Shown piece by piece: positions 60,751 through 64,000 of a stretch of DNA of 64,000 nt (within the stretch, counting starts at the first letter, position 1; each line of letters starts with the position of its first letter). The notes under the pieces were generated by a model. The model saw nothing but the letters and a program-made list of their open reading frames with translations, was not told where the DNA came from and did not search any database. The DNA comes from Steroidobacteraceae bacterium (GTDB taxonomy: Bacteria; Pseudomonadota; Gammaproteobacteria; Steroidobacterales; Steroidobacteraceae), in assembly GCA_019187185.1 (NCBI GenBank), contig JABAQU010000014.1:1-64000 (forward strand), written 5' to 3'. A program made the position numbers and the translations under genes.

Positions 60751-61508
60751 GCGGCGAGGAATTCGGCGTGATGCGGCTCGGTGGACGCCGCGAGCAGTGC
60801 CCGCACCCGCTCGACCTCCGCCGCGTGCTGTTCGCGGGAAAGATGGCCTCGCAGCAGCTCGAAGCGCAGGTACACGAGATAGGTGTTCAGCACATCGGTT
60901 TCGCAGTAGCGCCGGATCGCGACGATTTCGCCCGCCTGCCATGCATCCCACACTTTCGCGCCGGAGAAGCCGAGCTTGCCCGGCAAGCCGAGCAGCAGCG
61001 CCATGTCCTCGAGCGAGGCGCGTGCCCGCGGCTGCATGCCCGACAGCACATCCATCAGGTCGATGTGGCGCCAGTGGTAGCGGCTGAGGTAATTGTTGTA
61101 GCGGAAGGCCGTGTTGCCGTCGCCGGTTTCCCAGTAGGTCGGCGCCTGGATGCCGGCGGCGAGCGCCCGGTAGTGGAGCACGGGCAGGTCGAAGCCGCCG
61201 CCGTTCCAGGACACGAGATCGGGCGTGTAGCGCTCGATGCCGTCGAAGAAGCGCCCGACGATGTCGGCTTCGCTCGCGCCCGGCTCTCCGAGACTCCACA
61301 CGCGCAGCGCGTCGCGCGACCGCAGCACGCAGGCGATCGCGACGACCCGATGCTGCTCGTGCGGCAGGAAGTCGCTGCCCGTTTCCTGCCGGCGACGCGC
61401 GAACATCGCCTTGGCGACTTCGCTGTCCGGCAGGCCCTCGAGGCCGAACGCCCGGCGCCCGAGCTCGACATCCGGCACCGTCTCGATGTCGAACACGAGC
61501 ACGTTCAC
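60726..61508 (-). CDS. DnaQ-like 3'-5' exonuclease (PF10108 type)
   Basis: This 260-residue protein has DEDD exonuclease motifs: VFDIETVPD at the N-terminus (Exo I), SWNGGGFDLPVLHYRAL (Exo II) and YCETDVLNTYLVYLR (Exo III). It belongs to the uncharacterised RNase H-fold exonuclease group often annotated polysaccharide-biosynthesis-related by old naming; polysaccharide function is not supported by the motifs. GTG 61508 overlaps the acpS stop (GTGA). Confidence 0.9.
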   Translation of the reverse strand: MNVLVFDIETVPDVELGRRAFGLEGLPDSEVAKAMFARRRQETGSDFLPHEQHRVVAIACVLRSRDALRVWSLGEPGASEADIVGRFFDGIERYTPDLVSWNGGGFDLPVLHYRALAAGIQAPTYWETGDGNTAFRYNNYLSRYHWRHIDLMDVLSGMQPRARASLEDMALLLGLPGKLGFSGAKVWDAWQAGEIVAIRRYCETDVLNTYLVYLRFELLRGHLSREQHAAEVERVRALLAASTEPHHAEFLAAWPKPSRA

Positions 61509-61912
61509 CGCCCCGCCTCCGCGGCCGGCGCGATGGCGCGCTCGAGGACCGCGACCGCGACGATGAGGCCCGCCTCGTCGGTCAGCGTCACGTGCCCGTC
61601 GCCGACGCCGAGCCCGCGCCGCACGTGATCGCCCCGCGGCGAATACACGACCTCGGGCCGGCCCCAGGCGTTCTGCACGATGCCGACATCGCGGATCCAC
61701 ACTCCGTGCGCAAAGCCTGTGCCGAGCGCCTTGACGATCGCCTCCTTCGCGGCGAAACGCATCGCGAGGAAGCGCTCCTTGCGCTGTGTCAGGGCCATCT
61801 GCGCCCTTTCCGCCGGCATCAGCAGCCGCTCGACGAAATGCTCGCCGTGGCGCGCGTACACGCGTGCGACGCGCGCGGCCTCGAGCACGTCGATGCCGAT
61901 GCCGAAGATCAC
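61505..61912 (-). CDS. acpS: Holo-[acyl-carrier-protein] synthase AcpS
   Basis: This 135-residue enzyme transfers phosphopantetheine from CoA to ACP. The [20 protein letters not shown] opening (Mg-binding Asp) and [15 protein letters not shown] (catalytic Glu/Lys) are present. GTG 61912 overlaps the pdxJ stop (GTGA). Confidence 0.96.
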   Translation of the reverse strand: MIFGIGIDVLEAARVARVYARHGEHFVERLLMPAERAQMALTQRKERFLAMRFAAKEAIVKALGTGFAHGVWIRDVGIVQNAWGRPEVVYSPRGDHVRRGLGVGDGHVTLTDEAGLIVAVAVLERAIAPAAEAGR

Positions 61913-62643
61913 CGTCGTGCGTCCGACATCAGGGCGCGCATGTCGCGCACGGCGGCGCGCAGGCCATCGAACACGGCGCGCGCGATGATCGCGTGGCCGA
62001 TGTTGAGCTCGACGATCTCGGGAATCGCCGCCACGGGAGCGACATTGTGATAGTGGAGCCCGTGGCCGGCATGCACCTCGAGCCCGAGGCTCGCGGCGAG
62101 GCGCGCGCCGGCCCGCAATTTCTCGAGCTCGAGGGCGGCCCCGCGGCCCGTCGCGCCGGCATACGCACCGGTGTGCAACTCGACGACCGGCGCGCCGGCC
62201 TGGGCCGCTGCTTCGATCTGGCGCGGCTCGGCGTCGATGAAGAGCGCGACCCGCACGCCCGCCGTCGCGAGCAGCCGGCAGCCTTCGGCGATGCGCTGCA
62301 CCTTGCCGACGACGTCGAGCCCGCCTTCGGTCGTCACTTCCTCGCGCCGCTCGGGCACGAAGCAGCAGTCTGCGGGGCGCACCTCGCGCGCCACCTCGAG
62401 CATCTCGTCGGTGACCGCGAGTTCGAGGTTCATGCGCGTCTGCAGCAGTTGCCGCAGCGTGCGCACGTCGCTGTCCTGGATGTGGCGGCGATCCTCGCGC
62501 AGGTGCAGCGTGATGTTGTCGGCACCGGCCTGTTCGGCCGCGAGCGCCGCATGGACCGGATCCGGGTAGCGCGCGCGCCGCGCCTGCCGCAGCGTCGCCA
62601 CGTGATCGATATTGACACCGAGTGCGATCGACAATGGGCTCAT
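61909..62643 (-). CDS. pdxJ: Pyridoxine 5'-phosphate synthase PdxJ
   Basis: This 244-residue TIM-barrel enzyme is the last step of deoxyxylulose-dependent vitamin B6 synthesis. The family blocks [48 protein letters not shown] and [16 protein letters not shown] are present. ATG 62643 overlaps the recO stop (ATGA). Confidence 0.97.
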   Translation of the reverse strand: MSPLSIALGVNIDHVATLRQARRARYPDPVHAALAAEQAGADNITLHLREDRRHIQDSDVRTLRQLLQTRMNLELAVTDEMLEVAREVRPADCCFVPERREEVTTEGGLDVVGKVQRIAEGCRLLATAGVRVALFIDAEPRQIEAAAQAGAPVVELHTGAYAGATGRGAALELEKLRAGARLAASLGLEVHAGHGLHYHNVAPVAAIPEIVELNIGHAIIARAVFDGLRAAVRDMRALMSDARR

Positions 62644-63383
62644 CCACGCTCCTTGCCGGCAACGGCGCGGGCCACCGCGCGCGTCGCGAGTTCACGACCT
62701 TCGAGACAATAATCGAGTGCCGCGCGCAGCACACGGCGCGCGTCCTCGAGCTCGGGCGCGCCCTGCAGCCGGTCCTCCGCGAGCAGCAGCAGCGAGCGTC
62801 CGGCGACGACGCCGGGCGCATCGGCCACCGCCCGCGCGACACCCTGCCCGGCCCGATACACATACCGCCCCTGCGGATCGATCGAACGCCCCGTGTCCGC
62901 CTCGACCCGCAGTTCGACGCCGTAGCCGAGTTCCTCGAGCAGGCGGCGCTCGAACGTGCGCAATGCCGCATCGGGTGCTTCGCCCGCCGCGAGGCGCCCG
63001 AGCGTCGCCTCGTACGCGTCGAACAGGTCGGGGTGCGGGTCGTCGCGCGTCGTCAGGCGCAGCAGCAACTCGTTGAGATAGAACCCGAACATCACGGTGG
63101 CGGCCGGCAGCCCCGGCGAGCCCGCCGCCTCCCCGGCCGCGCCGCGCTCCACGGCCGTCAGCGTCGCCGCATCGCCGTGCCCCCGCCACGAGACGAGCAG
63201 CCGCTGGAAGGGCTGCAGCAGCGAGGCGCTGCGGGATTTCGGCCCGCGCGCACCGCGCGCGAACAGCGTGAGGCGCCCGTGCTCCCGGCTGAAGATCTCG
63301 AGGATGCGGCTCGTGTCGCGATACGGCCGGTGATGCAGCACGTACGCGCGCGTCAGGTCGGCCTTGCGCACCGCGCGGCTCAT
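62640..63383 (-). CDS. recO: DNA repair protein RecO
   Basis: This 247-residue recombination mediator has an N-terminal OB fold ([20 protein letters not shown], then [13 protein letters not shown]) and a helical C-terminal part with [10 protein letters not shown] and [17 protein letters not shown]. The zinc cysteines seen in some RecO proteins are mostly absent. ATG 63383 overlaps the era stop (ATGA). Confidence 0.96.
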   Translation of the reverse strand: MSRAVRKADLTRAYVLHHRPYRDTSRILEIFSREHGRLTLFARGARGPKSRSASLLQPFQRLLVSWRGHGDAATLTAVERGAAGEAAGSPGLPAATVMFGFYLNELLLRLTTRDDPHPDLFDAYEATLGRLAAGEAPDAALRTFERRLLEELGYGVELRVEADTGRSIDPQGRYVYRAGQGVARAVADAPGVVAGRSLLLLAEDRLQGAPELEDARRVLRAALDYCLEGRELATRAVARAVAGKERG

Positions 63384-64000
63384 TCGAGGCCCAGTGCCTT
63401 CAGCGCCTGCGCGTTGTCGGCCCAGTCTTCGCGCACCTTGACCCACAGTTCGAGGTGCAGGCGACGGCCGAGCAGCCGGTTCAACTCGATGCGCGCCGCG
63501 CGGCCGATGCGCTTCAGCCGCTCGCCCCCCTCGCCGATCACGATCGGCTTCTGGCCCTCGCGATCCACCCAGATCACGGCCGCCACCTCGAGACGCCCAT
63601 CGGCCTCGGCCATGCGCTCGATCGCAACCGCGATGCCATACGGCACCTCCTGGTTCAGCTCGAGCGTCAGCTTCTCGCGGATCGACTCGGTGATGCGAAA
63701 CGCCGTATCGCGATCCGTGATCTCGTCGGGCGGAAAGAGCGGCGGCGAGTGCGGCAGCTGCGCGACGATCCGCTCGACCAGCCGGTCGAGGTTGTCCGCC
63801 TCCTTCGCCGAGCAGGGCACGACGTCGACGAATGCGTGGCGCGTCGCAAGTTCCGCCACCCACGGCAATGCACGCTCGCGCGGATGCACCCGGTCCATCT
63901 TGTTCACGACCGCGATGCACGGACGTCCGCTGCCCGCCACGCGCTCGAGTGCCAGCTGGTCCTCCGCGGTCCAGCGACCCGCCTCGACGACGAGCAGCAC
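63380..64000 (-). CDS. era: GTPase Era, C-terminal two thirds (5' end outside window)
   Basis: The frame runs to the window edge without a reliable start, so the N-terminal P-loop is missing. Visible are the end of the G domain (NKMD, VPCSAKEADNLDRLVERI) and the KH domain (REKLTLELNQEVPYGIAV, then IVIGEGGERLKRIGRAAR). Era assists 16S rRNA and 30S assembly. It heads the visible part of the era-recO-pdxJ-acpS unit. Confidence 0.95.
   Translation of the reverse strand: MLLVVEAGRWTAEDQLALERVAGSGRPCIAVVNKMDRVHPRERALPWVAELATRHAFVDVVPCSAKEADNLDRLVERIVAQLPHSPPLFPPDEITDRDTAFRITESIREKLTLELNQEVPYGIAVAIERMAEADGRLEVAAVIWVDREGQKPIVIGEGGERLKRIGRAARIELNRLLGRRLHLELWVKVREDWADNAQALKALGLE

Overview
The window is about 70% GC by eye, densely coded, and almost free of intergenic space. 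Gene content and order point to a gammaproteobacterium with a polar flagellum, somewhere among the Xanthomonas/Pseudomonas-like lineages: FlhF/FlhG, FleQ, MotC/MotD, an atypical PilZ gene after fliS, LolCDE, CsiV and NagZ are all present. I cannot assign a genus.

Layout. (1) 1-1039: the 3' end of a ribonuclease E gene (+) converging on a low-molecular-weight tyrosine phosphatase gene (-). (2) 1069-38411: a flagellar cluster read entirely on the minus strand. In transcription order it holds flgBCDEFGHIJKL; fliC; fliD, a short flaG, fliS and an atypical pilZ; fleQ; a fleR-like gene with fliEFGHIJK; fliLMNOPQR, flhBA, flhF, flhG, fliA, motC and motD; then a DUF2802 gene and two HDOD genes. flgA, flgM, flgN and a lipoprotein gene follow divergently on the plus strand (38618-40939). 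(3) 40923-47796 (-): comEC, exbB, exbD, msbA, lpxK, a Trm112-like gene and kdsB, an envelope/LPS block. (4) 47861-51582: a DUF2062 gene (+) facing lolC/lolE/lolD (-). (5) 51696-57433 (+): a small periplasmic protein gene, mfd, csiV and a histidine acid phosphatase lipoprotein gene. (6) 57456-64000 (-): era (cut by the window edge), recO, pdxJ, acpS, a DnaQ-like exonuclease gene, rlmD, nagZ and a PAS-GGDEF gene, nearly all joined by 4-base stop/start overlaps.

Regulation. Sigma-54 -24/-12 elements can be read upstream of flgB, flgA, fleR-fliE, fliL and the DUF2802 gene. Sigma-28 (FliA) promoters lie upstream of fliC and flgM. This is a Pseudomonas-like hierarchy: FleQ and sigma-54 act first and FliA acts late, held back by FlgM. 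Both enhancer-binding activators lack receiver domains, and there is no fleS. The usual che genes between fliA and motC are also missing.

Most noteworthy: one palindrome lies exactly midway (88.5 bp to each predicted start) between the divergent flgB and flgA sigma-54 promoters. A perfect TGTGA-N6-TCACA site lies upstream of fliC, and an identical 11-base palindrome occurs upstream of both fliC and fleR. A tandem HDOD pair has its own sigma-54 promoter. A LOV-like PAS-GGDEF protein has lost both its photochemical cysteine and its GGDEF catalytic motif but kept the RxxD site. The flagellar island appears inserted into an otherwise conserved rne-ptpA-kdsB-lpxK-exbBD-comEC neighbourhood. I saw no tRNA, rRNA, insertion sequence, prophage or CRISPR array, and no gene-free stretch over 300 bases.
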